Positions 7,619 to 13,361 of a DNA stretch of 13,361 nucleotides are shown one piece after another. The stretch's first letter is position 1. Each line of letters starts with the position of its first letter. The translations under genes were made by a program, and so were the position numbers. The stretch is from Chloroflexota bacterium (GTDB lineage Bacteria > Chloroflexota > Anaerolineae > Anaerolineales > UBA4823), in NCBI GenBank assembly GCA_030669775.1, contig DAOVCZ010000027.1, forward strand, positions 1-13,361, written 5' to 3'. The notes under the pieces were generated by a model that worked only from the letters and a program-made list of their open reading frames with translations, ran no database searches and was not told the origin of the DNA.

Positions 7619-7708
7619 GATACAATCAAGCAATAAATATTTTTATATTTGTAAAATCCGCAATGGTTTTAGGCAGAAGTGCGATCTACCAAGACGATTT
7701 GTGATAGG
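7619..7708. other. AT-rich gap between terminator and tRNA-Asn
   Basis: I see no coding potential and no stable structure. It is the downstream side of the minus-strand tRNA-Asn, and no intrinsic terminator for that tRNA is recognisable. Confidence 0.4.
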
Positions 7709-7782
7709 CTCCTCGGCCAGGACTCGAACCTGGAACCTAGCGGTTAACAGCCGCCCGCTCTACCGAATTGAGCTACCGAGGA
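7709..7782 (-). tRNA. tRNA-Asn (anticodon GTT)
   Basis: On the minus strand the 74-nt cloverleaf is complete. The acceptor is TCCTCGG paired perfectly with CCGAGGA (7776-7782 with 7710-7716). The D arm GCTC...GAGC has a loop containing GG. The anticodon stem GGCGG/CCGCT has loop CTGTTAA (anticodon GTT). The variable loop is 5 nt (AGGTT), and the T arm is CCAGG-TTCGAGT-CCTGG. The discriminator is G at 7709, followed by CCT, so the full CCA is not encoded and must be added by a nucleotidyltransferase. Confidence 0.97.
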
Positions 7783-7795
7783 AAATGGCGTATGG

Positions 7796-7824
7796 ATTAT
7801 ATACACAAGCAGAATGCATGTCAA
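7796..7824 (-). promoter_or_regulatory. Perfect consensus promoter for tRNA-Asn
   Basis: On the minus strand TTGACA (7824-7819) is followed by a 17-bp spacer and TATAAT (7801-7796). Both hexamers are exact consensus for a housekeeping sigma factor. The start point near 7789 lies about 7 nt before the mature tRNA 5' end at 7782. Confidence 0.92.
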
Positions 7825-7908
7825 GGCGATTAACTGGCGCATTGGAAAATCGACACTTAGATGGCGGGATGAGCAGAGGACTGGGCATTAACACTTACAA
7901 ATACTGAC

Positions 7909-7912
7909 GAGG
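7909..7912 (+). promoter_or_regulatory. Ribosome binding site for the DUF4388 gene
   Basis: GAGG lies 5 nt before ATG 7918 and supports that start. No clear promoter for the six-gene cluster is visible in 7830-7905, although a promoter must lie there or overlap the divergent tRNA-Asn control region. Confidence 0.6.
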
Positions 7913-7917
7913 CAAAT

Positions 7918-8745
7918 ATGGCAATTAAAGGTAATCTCCACGATTTCACGCTGACTCAACTGCTGAATTTGATCAATCTTGCCCAAAAAACCGGGACATT
8001 AGTGGTAGAGGGTTCAAATGAGGCGATAGAAGTGTTTTTCACCGATGGGAAATTAGCGTACGCCCAAACAGGGCAAGAAGACAACAGCCTTGTAGGGATT
8101 CTCCACAAATCTCAGCTCTTATCCTCCGCCCAATTTCGGGGGATAAAAGCCAATGTGAACGGGATGAGCGACAAGGAATTAGGGCTGTTGCTAATAAACG
8201 CAAATTACTTTAGCCAACAAGATATCTTACTCAGTTTACAAAACCATTTCGTTGATGTTTTGAATCGACTTTTTACCTGGATGGAGGGATTCTTCCAATT
8301 CGAAACTGATGTATCACCACCTGAAGATAAAATCACAGTCCGCGTGAATTTGGAGAATATAATCCTGGAAGGATCGCGCCAGATTCGGGAATTGGAGCAC
8401 CTCGAAGAGGAGATTCCTAGCTTAGAAATAGGGGTAAAGTTTGTTGATCGACCAGGAGCCAATGTTGCCAATCTTAAACTCAGCACTGAAGAGTGGCGGG
8501 TAATCCCATATATAGATCCAAAAAACACACTCCGCCAAATAGCAAAGGTAACAGAACTTACCGATATCGAAATCAGGCAGGTAATCTACAGCCTTGTGCA
8601 AGCAGGTATTGTTGAGATGGTCAGATCGATTAGCCATCAAGGTACACCTCCATCACCCCGATTACCAGACCATATTGTTAAAGGGGATAAGGAAGAAGGA
8701 AAATCGCTAATCTTCCGCATCATCGACCGCATCCGTTCATTGTAA
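7918..8745 (+). CDS. DUF4388 (PATAN-like) protein with winged-helix C-terminus
   Basis: The product is a 275-residue soluble protein. Residues 1-100 match the DUF4388/PATAN fold: MAIKGNLHDFTLTQLLNLI, then QKTGTLVVEG and IEVFFTDGKLAYA. This domain occurs in bacterial signalling proteins near response regulators and GTPases. Residues 187-235 (STEEWRVIPYID ... LRQIAKVTELTDIEIRQVI ... LVQAGIVEMV) look like a winged helix, a pairing common in DUF4388 proteins and not necessarily DNA-binding. No catalytic residues or membrane segments are visible. The gene is the first of six co-directional genes, and the GTPase gene starts 18 bp after its stop. I infer that it acts as a partner or adaptor for the GTPase or response regulator. 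Confidence 0.85.
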   Translation: MAIKGNLHDFTLTQLLNLINLAQKTGTLVVEGSNEAIEVFFTDGKLAYAQTGQEDNSLVGILHKSQLLSSAQFRGIKANVNGMSDKELGLLLINANYFSQQDILLSLQNHFVDVLNRLFTWMEGFFQFETDVSPPEDKITVRVNLENIILEGSRQIRELEHLEEEIPSLEIGVKFVDRPGANVANLKLSTEEWRVIPYIDPKNTLRQIAKVTELTDIEIRQVIYSLVQAGIVEMVRSISHQGTPPSPRLPDHIVKGDKEEGKSLIFRIIDRIRSL

Positions 8746-8763
8746 TTACTTTGGATATGGGAT

Positions 8764-9312
8764 ATGCAGACATTAAAAATGGTCGTTACTGGTCCTTTCA
8801 ATGCCGGGAAAACAGAATTTATCCAATCTGTAAGTGAAATCGACGTTGTATCCACAGAAAGGAGAATATCATCTGAAATCGAGCGTATCAAAGAAACCAC
8901 AACAGTTGCCATGGATTTTGGTCGCATAACCATAGACAACGAAATGGCTCTTTATTTATTCGGGACTCCTGGACAAAAAAGATTTGATTTCATGTGGGAG
9001 ATTCTTTCAGAAGGTATGTTGGGATTTGTAGTGATTGTCGATAGCACTCGTCCGGAAACTTTTCGAGAGGCCAGGAAAATATTAGAGACTTTCCGGGCTT
9101 ATGCACCCACACCTTACGTAGTTGCGGCTAATAAACAAGATTGCGATGATGCCTGGGAAACAGACGATATGCGAATCGCTTTACGTTTGAGTCACGAAAT
9201 TAAAATCTTAGATTGTGTGGCAATGAGTAAAGACTCCGTCAAGACCGTATTACTGGAACTTCTCTACAGCATTCTTGCTGAATTAGAGGCAGTCGATCTG
9301 CAAATCGCATAA
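8764..9312 (+). CDS. Small Ras-like GTPase of the MglA-like bacterial group
   Basis: The product is a 182-residue single-domain GTPase of normal length. The P-loop is GPFNAGKT at 10-17. The switch I region, around KETTTVAMDFG (44-53), supplies the conserved Thr and is followed by DFG. Switch II is GTPGQ at 67-71: where Ras has DxxGQ the Asp is Gly, as in MglA-type bacterial GTPases, which also lack it. The base-recognition motif NKQD is at 123-126, so guanine specificity is intact. There is no lipidation motif or membrane helix. In known systems such GTPases act as cytoplasmic switches controlled by roadblock-type activators; none is seen here. It sits between the DUF4388 gene and the hydrolase gene with 18-bp gaps on both sides, so it is likely part of the same mRNA. 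Confidence 0.9.
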   Translation: MQTLKMVVTGPFNAGKTEFIQSVSEIDVVSTERRISSEIERIKETTTVAMDFGRITIDNEMALYLFGTPGQKRFDFMWEILSEGMLGFVVIVDSTRPETFREARKILETFRAYAPTPYVVAANKQDCDDAWETDDMRIALRLSHEIKILDCVAMSKDSVKTVLLELLYSILAELEAVDLQIA

Positions 9313-9330
9313 ATGGGAAATTGATTATTC

Positions 9331-10116
9331 ATGTCCTCACTTATCACTAACCAGGGGAGTGTTCATTACGAAGTATATGGACGCGGTCGTCCAGTGATAC
9401 TTCTGCATGGTTGGTTGGAATCCTGGGGACTCTGGCAGGAAACCATGGATTTCCTCGGTGATTCCTATCGTACATATGCAATAGATTTTTGGGGATTTGG
9501 TGAATCAGATAAGAAACGAGAATCGTTCTCTATTCCTGATTTTGTTTTGTTAGTAAACGATTTCATGGAACAACTTGGAATTAAACATGCCCCACTTGTC
9601 GGTCACTCAATGGGTGGAACTGTTAGCCTTTCTGTTGCCATCAACCATCCTCAAAGGGTTAGTAAAGTTGTTGTGATCGGTTCACCTATTGATGGTTCAT
9701 CTTTATCAGTATTATTGAAACTCGCCAGTATCCGCACAATTGCCAACTTAGTTTATCGAATGATGAATGTCCTCAAGATTGGTATTCGCCTCGCGGCACC
9801 AATAATCACCCGTGAAAGTCAATGGCCAGCAATGATCAACCGCGATCTCAACCAGGTGACGCTTGAATCCTTTTTATTAAGCATATCTTCTCTCCGGCAG
9901 ACTGATTTAACCCCCCAATTGGCTCCCATATACCAACCAGTGATGGGAATGTATGGTGATCGAGATGTGATTGTGAATCCCAATCAGTGGAATTTATTAG
10001 ATGCATATCTGCAGCGTGTCAGTATCGAGAGGTTTAGGCGCGCAGGTCATTTCATCATGTTAGATGAGCCGGATCAATTCAAGAAAATCCTGAAAGAATA
10101 TCTGGATAGCTATTAA
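9331..10116 (+). CDS. Alpha/beta hydrolase
   Basis: The product is a 261-residue single-domain alpha/beta hydrolase of normal family length. The oxyanion-hole HG motif is in ILLHGWLESW (H26-G27). The nucleophile elbow is GHSMGG with S93. The acid is probably D210 or D212 in GMYGDRDVIV, and the catalytic histidine is H240 in AGHFIMLDEP. A cap-like insert covers about 120-190. The triad is complete, so it should be active on an ester, amide, lactone or similar bond, but the substrate cannot be read from sequence. There is no signal peptide, so it is cytoplasmic. It starts 18 bp after the GTPase gene and lies 45 bp before the beta-helix gene. The Shine-Dalgarno match is weak. Confidence 0.88.
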   Translation: MSSLITNQGSVHYEVYGRGRPVILLHGWLESWGLWQETMDFLGDSYRTYAIDFWGFGESDKKRESFSIPDFVLLVNDFMEQLGIKHAPLVGHSMGGTVSLSVAINHPQRVSKVVVIGSPIDGSSLSVLLKLASIRTIANLVYRMMNVLKIGIRLAAPIITRESQWPAMINRDLNQVTLESFLLSISSLRQTDLTPQLAPIYQPVMGMYGDRDVIVNPNQWNLLDAYLQRVSIERFRRAGHFIMLDEPDQFKKILKEYLDSY

Positions 10117-10161
10117 TGCGAAGATAATTAGTAAGCCATTGAAATTACTGGTGTACATGAG

Positions 10162-11484
10162 ATGCTTAAAATAATTATCCAAGACCCACGCTACTTATCT
10201 CCTTTCAACGAACGTGCTCGCGATCTGCGCATACAAAATAAACCACTTTGGTTGATTCAACGTGATGTATTGTCTCCCTACACAGAGCAGGAAGTGGAGA
10301 TTCCCATGGGGACACCCATTCCCCGATTTGAAGAGCCGTGTCTTGTATACCGGGATAATTTGTACTTTGATACCGCATTTGTCAAATCATTTCTTGTCGC
10401 CGCGCAACGAAGTAAGAAACCTTGTCGGGCGGCTTTCTCCGCCAACGATCCGGCATTTAGAGAACACGCCTTGCCGCTCTCGACTTCATACATCTCCCAA
10501 GGGGATATCTATTTGGCTGATCTTTGGTATTTTCCAAATGGATATGTAGACGAAGCAGAACCTGTGATCATCGATATGATGTCACAAGAGGTCGGCTATT
10601 ATCACGTCCCACCCTATATTTCATTCAATCACGAAGATTTGGTCTTTCAAGTACCAATGCGCAGTATGCTCGCGATTGACTCTTGGGTGCATATATTTGT
10701 CGCCGATGTAATTTTTGGTCTTTTCAAGCGTGGACTTCGTTTTGAGGAACAACTTAAAAGAGATCCATTCTATAAATTACGTATCTTGAGTAAGGCTCTC
10801 TATGAAGGAAAACAAGTATTAGAATGCTCTGAACTGGTCAAGATAGGACGAAATTGCACAATCGATCCCCGGGCAATTATCCATGGACCGACCACGATAG
10901 GCGATAATGTCACGATCAACGCTGGTGCAGTGATCGAGAATTGCATTATTGGCGATAATGTAAATATTTCACAAGATTGTCAATTGATGTTATCGGTAAT
11001 AGGAGATGGATCATTTTTGCCTTTCCGTGCATCACTGTTTATGAGCACGTTCATGGACAACAGCATGGTTGCCCAAAACACATGTCTGCAAATGGTGGTT
11101 GTGGGGCGGAATTCTTTCATTGGAGCAGGTTCAACCTTTACCGATTTTAATTTATTACCGACCCCAATTCGTGCCAGAGATGGGAGGGGTGAGCTGGCGG
11201 TTGCCAATAGACCGATTCTTGGAGGCTGCGTAGGTCATAATTGTCGCTTAGGTTCTGGGATGATTGTATTCCCGGCAAGAACTATCGAATCAGATGTTGT
11301 TTTGTTCGCTTCACGGGATCGCCGCGTGATCGACAAGGATATTCATTATGAAGAGAGCGATCATCACCGTCTTTCATTCGCTGGACTTCATGCTCGTCTC
11401 TATCCAAGAAACGGAATTACCCAATCTCAATCCTGGAAATTCATTCCTGAGGATATAGTCCAAAATATTGAAGCTTCAAGATAA
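10162..11484 (+). CDS. Left-handed beta-helix protein (hexapeptide repeats, GlmU-like C-terminus)
   Basis: The product has 440 residues. Residues 1-225 are an alpha/beta domain without a recognised nucleotidyltransferase signature. Its opening (IIIQDPRYLSPFNERARDLR) vaguely recalls sugar nucleotidyltransferase-like proteins of the GlmU type, and I treat that as inference. From about 229 to 390 there are hexapeptide turns, e.g. KIGRNCTIDPRAIIHGPTTI, IGDNVTINAGAVIENCIIGD, VVVGRNSFIGAGS and CVGHNCRLGSGMIV, which build a left-handed beta helix. Many such proteins are acyltransferases or sugar-nucleotide enzymes that work as trimers, but no acyltransferase active-site histidine can be assigned with confidence. 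No membrane segment is seen. It lies between the hydrolase and the response regulator and may be an effector of the cluster. Confidence 0.7.
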   Translation: MLKIIIQDPRYLSPFNERARDLRIQNKPLWLIQRDVLSPYTEQEVEIPMGTPIPRFEEPCLVYRDNLYFDTAFVKSFLVAAQRSKKPCRAAFSANDPAFREHALPLSTSYISQGDIYLADLWYFPNGYVDEAEPVIIDMMSQEVGYYHVPPYISFNHEDLVFQVPMRSMLAIDSWVHIFVADVIFGLFKRGLRFEEQLKRDPFYKLRILSKALYEGKQVLECSELVKIGRNCTIDPRAIIHGPTTIGDNVTINAGAVIENCIIGDNVNISQDCQLMLSVIGDGSFLPFRASLFMSTFMDNSMVAQNTCLQMVVVGRNSFIGAGSTFTDFNLLPTPIRARDGRGELAVANRPILGGCVGHNCRLGSGMIVFPARTIESDVVLFASRDRRVIDKDIHYEESDHHRLSFAGLHARLYPRNGITQSQSWKFIPEDIVQNIEASR

Positions 11485-11516
11485 GTAAGAAGAATGAGTA
11501 TTCGTTAGTATTTAAT

Positions 11517-11521
11517 GGAGG
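11517..11521 (+). promoter_or_regulatory. Strong ribosome binding site fixing the response regulator start
   Basis: GGAGG is 5 nt before ATG 11527, the best Shine-Dalgarno match in the window. It overlaps the upstream in-frame ATG at 11515, which therefore cannot be the start that this site serves. Confidence 0.85.
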
Positions 11522-11526
11522 CGGAT

Positions 11527-12417
11527 ATGCCAAAATCTCGACTGCTAATTGTTGAAGATGACATCGATATCGCCAACATGCTGGAAATCTATTTCGGCGG
11601 ACTTCATTATGAAGTCGATATTGCTTCACGCGGCTCAGAGGCATTGGAGAAAACCCGGCAGAGACTTCCTCATTTAATTGTGTTGGACATTATGCTGCCT
11701 GATATCGACGGGTACGAGGTATGCAGAACTCTCCGCACCTATACACGTACCAGTCATATCCCAGTCATCTTCCTAACACAGAAAGATGAACGCAGCGATA
11801 AGCTGCAGGGATTGGAATTAGGCGCAGACGATTACATCACCAAGCCGTTTGATATCGAAGAATTGAGATTGCGAGTTTACAACGCTATCGCCCGTTCAGA
11901 ACGGGAAAGTCTGACTGAGCCTCACACCAACTTACCTTCAGGTCAGCTGATTGAGGATCAACTTCGCCAGATTATCCACAAAGAAGGTTGGGCGTTTATC
12001 GACATCCGTCTCAGCCATTTTGACGCATTTAAGGAAGCCTCTGGTTTTGTCGCCAGCGATAATATTCTCAGATTTACAGCGATGTTGATCGGTGAAGTTA
12101 TCGATGAGTTCGGCACAATCAATGACTTTGTTGGACATACTGGAAATGACCATTTTGTCATCATCACTACCGAGGAACGCTCTGCTGCAATCAGAGAGAA
12201 TTTGGTCGAACGATTCTCTGAGGAGATACTAACCCACTACAACTACCTTGATCGTCAAAAAGGATATATCCAGTACTCGGGAGCAGGTGGGGTAACTGAA
12301 CAAAGTCCGGTAATTTCGATCAGCATTGGAGTTGTTTCCCCCACTGAACATGAGTTCACTGATATCCGAGAGATCTCCGAGCTGGCAGCAGAAGCACGCC
12401 GACGGGAAAAAGTCTAA
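11527..12417 (+). CDS. Response regulator with degenerate GGDEF output domain
   Basis: The product has 296 residues from ATG 11527. Residues 1-120 form a complete receiver domain: acidic pair D11/D12, phospho-acceptor D54 in IVLDIMLP, T84 and K106 in ADDYITKPF. Residues 132-290 have the layout of a GGDEF domain (LPSGQLIEDQLRQ at the start, the middle helix pair, and ISISIGVV near the end). The signature is GNDHF at 206-210 instead of GG[DE]EF, so diguanylate cyclase activity is very unlikely; it may bind GTP or act by protein contact. A sensor gene starts 3 nt after the stop, which suggests translational coupling and a cognate pair. Starting at 11515 would add four residues but lacks a ribosome binding site. 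Confidence 0.9.
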   Translation: MPKSRLLIVEDDIDIANMLEIYFGGLHYEVDIASRGSEALEKTRQRLPHLIVLDIMLPDIDGYEVCRTLRTYTRTSHIPVIFLTQKDERSDKLQGLELGADDYITKPFDIEELRLRVYNAIARSERESLTEPHTNLPSGQLIEDQLRQIIHKEGWAFIDIRLSHFDAFKEASGFVASDNILRFTAMLIGEVIDEFGTINDFVGHTGNDHFVIITTEERSAAIRENLVERFSEEILTHYNYLDRQKGYIQYSGAGGVTEQSPVISISIGVVSPTEHEFTDIREISELAAEARRREKV

Positions 12418-12420
12418 TCG

Positions 12421-13361
12421 ATGATTGATTTGACCCATTTAAGCTTAAGCGCAGTATTGCTTTTATCAGGATTATTAGGATATGTCCTGGTATGCCAGCT
12501 TATTGGATTTGTGGCTAAATCAACACGAAAAGAGAGGAACGAAATTCCACCAAGAATTCCCCTCCACCTGCCAAATCATTCTGACGCATATTTCCTGGTT
12601 GAACCGGGTGGTGTAATCAGCTACTCTAATCCCGCTGTCAGAGACATGTTCAGTTTGAACGGTGAAAAAGCTAACCTGGAGGCCATCGCTGCAGATATTA
12701 AACCCAATGAATCCTTGTTCGCCTTATGCACACGGGAAGGGAAAGCTCGCTTCAACCTGGGAGAGCGCTTGATTGAAGGGAAATCATATGCAATCCCCTA
12801 TAATTCCAACGAGGCCATGCTAGTTTCTTTTCGGGGACTGGATTTCGAAGATCTCTCACCGGGAAAAACTCCAAGTTCCGCTCCACAACAGGACCAACTT
12901 TCCAGGAAAATGGAATTACGTACCGTAGATAGGGATGAGCCCATCGATAATTATTTTGGGATCAAAGACAACGGTCACGATTCAATGCTTCTTACTCAGG
13001 AGCTTGAGGAAAGAGTCCAGGATAGAACAAAACAACTCAGATTGGAGCACCAGCGCACTGAGACCTTGCTGCGCATCATGACAGAATTATCTTCTAGCCT
13101 GGATTTTGAGCGCATTCTCCAACGCACATTGGAAGTTATAAACGAAATAATCGGTGCCAGTCACGCCACCTGCATGGTATTGCAGCCTGGCAAGAAAAAA
13201 TTACGCCATCTGGCGACAGTAGGTTATTCAAATCCATTACCCCCTGGCGGGATGCCATCTGCATTGAATATCAATCAGGGATTGGTTGGTTGGATTTTAT
13301 CCAATCGTCAGTCAGTCTTAATTGACGATGTTTTAGAAGATAATCGCTGGATTCAACTCCC
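12421..13361 (+). CDS. PAS/GAF sensor protein, truncated at the window end
   Basis: The frame is open from ATG 12421 to the last base (313 complete codons, no stop), so the 3' end is outside the window. Residues 10-32 are one membrane helix near the N terminus. Residues 57-150 look PAS-like (FLVEPGGVISYSNPAVRDMF). A short, poorly conserved linker follows. Residues 193-220 are a coiled coil (ELEERVQDRTKQLRLEHQR), and a GAF domain begins at about 222 (LLRIMTELSSSLDFERILQ ... LRHLATVGYS ... GLVGWILSNRQSVLI). The missing part may be HisKA-HATPase, making this the kinase for the regulator immediately upstream, or another output such as GGDEF or HD-GYP. The gap to the regulator stop is only 3 nt. 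Confidence 0.85.
   Translation, partial: MIDLTHLSLSAVLLLSGLLGYVLVCQLIGFVAKSTRKERNEIPPRIPLHLPNHSDAYFLVEPGGVISYSNPAVRDMFSLNGEKANLEAIAADIKPNESLFALCTREGKARFNLGERLIEGKSYAIPYNSNEAMLVSFRGLDFEDLSPGKTPSSAPQQDQLSRKMELRTVDRDEPIDNYFGIKDNGHDSMLLTQELEERVQDRTKQLRLEHQRTETLLRIMTELSSSLDFERILQRTLEVINEIIGASHATCMVLQPGKKKLRHLATVGYSNPLPPGGMPSALNINQGLVGWILSNRQSVLIDDVLEDNRWIQL

Noticed and set aside
7617..7907. Plus-strand ORF of 96 codons
   Set aside because: It starts in the terminator T-run and runs antisense through the whole tRNA-Asn gene and its promoter; it has no ribosome binding site or domain.
11515..11526. Alternative start ATG for the response regulator
   Set aside because: This ATG overlaps the GGAGG site that serves ATG 11527 and has no site of its own.
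1..13361. CRISPR array, insertion sequence, prophage or integron
   Set aside because: I saw no regularly spaced direct repeats, transposase or integrase motifs, or flanking inverted repeats. Two tRNA genes are present, but no repeated tRNA 3' end or integrase marks an attachment site.

Overview
The window reads like chromosomal DNA of a Chloroflexota bacterium, probably of the Anaerolineae type. This is inferred from Thr/Pro-rich extracytoplasmic linkers on a LysM lipoprotein and a membrane-anchored TPR protein, an FmdB-type zinc ribbon, a DUF4388 protein beside an MglA-like GTPase, and several GAF/PAS sensors. There is no rRNA gene or species marker, so the assignment is by protein style only. 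I see no phage, insertion sequence, CRISPR array or other obvious mobile DNA.

Layout. Positions 1-356 hold a selenocysteine tRNA (anticodon TCA, 8-bp acceptor, 6-bp D stem, long variable arm) behind an extended -10 promoter. A site-2 (M50) membrane protease follows at 357-1583. A LysM lipoprotein gene lies convergent to it on the minus strand (1650-2627). A compact divergent promoter region separates that gene from a plus-strand pair: a membrane-anchored extracytoplasmic TPR protein and a large multi-domain histidine kinase (2734-6998). A short zinc-ribbon gene (7237-7545) has its own good promoter and a textbook terminator. tRNA-Asn(GTT) sits on the minus strand at 7709-7782 behind a perfect TTGACA-17-TATAAT promoter.

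From 7918 to the window end, six genes run in the same direction with small gaps. They encode a DUF4388/winged-helix protein, a Ras-like GTPase of the MglA type, an alpha/beta hydrolase, a left-handed beta-helix (hexapeptide repeat) protein, a response regulator whose GGDEF domain has lost its signature, and a PAS/GAF sensor cut off by the window edge. This last gene has no stop codon inside the window but is open from its ATG to the final base.

How they may work together (inference). The TPR protein and the histidine kinase look like one transcription unit in which an extracytoplasmic binding or scaffold protein could feed a membrane sensor. The six-gene set looks like a signalling cassette: a sensor and response regulator, a small GTPase switch with a DUF4388 partner, and two possible enzymes or effectors (hydrolase and beta-helix protein). 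No roadblock/MglB-type GTPase regulator is visible in the window. This cassette is the best candidate here for an undescribed system; its function cannot be read from sequence alone.
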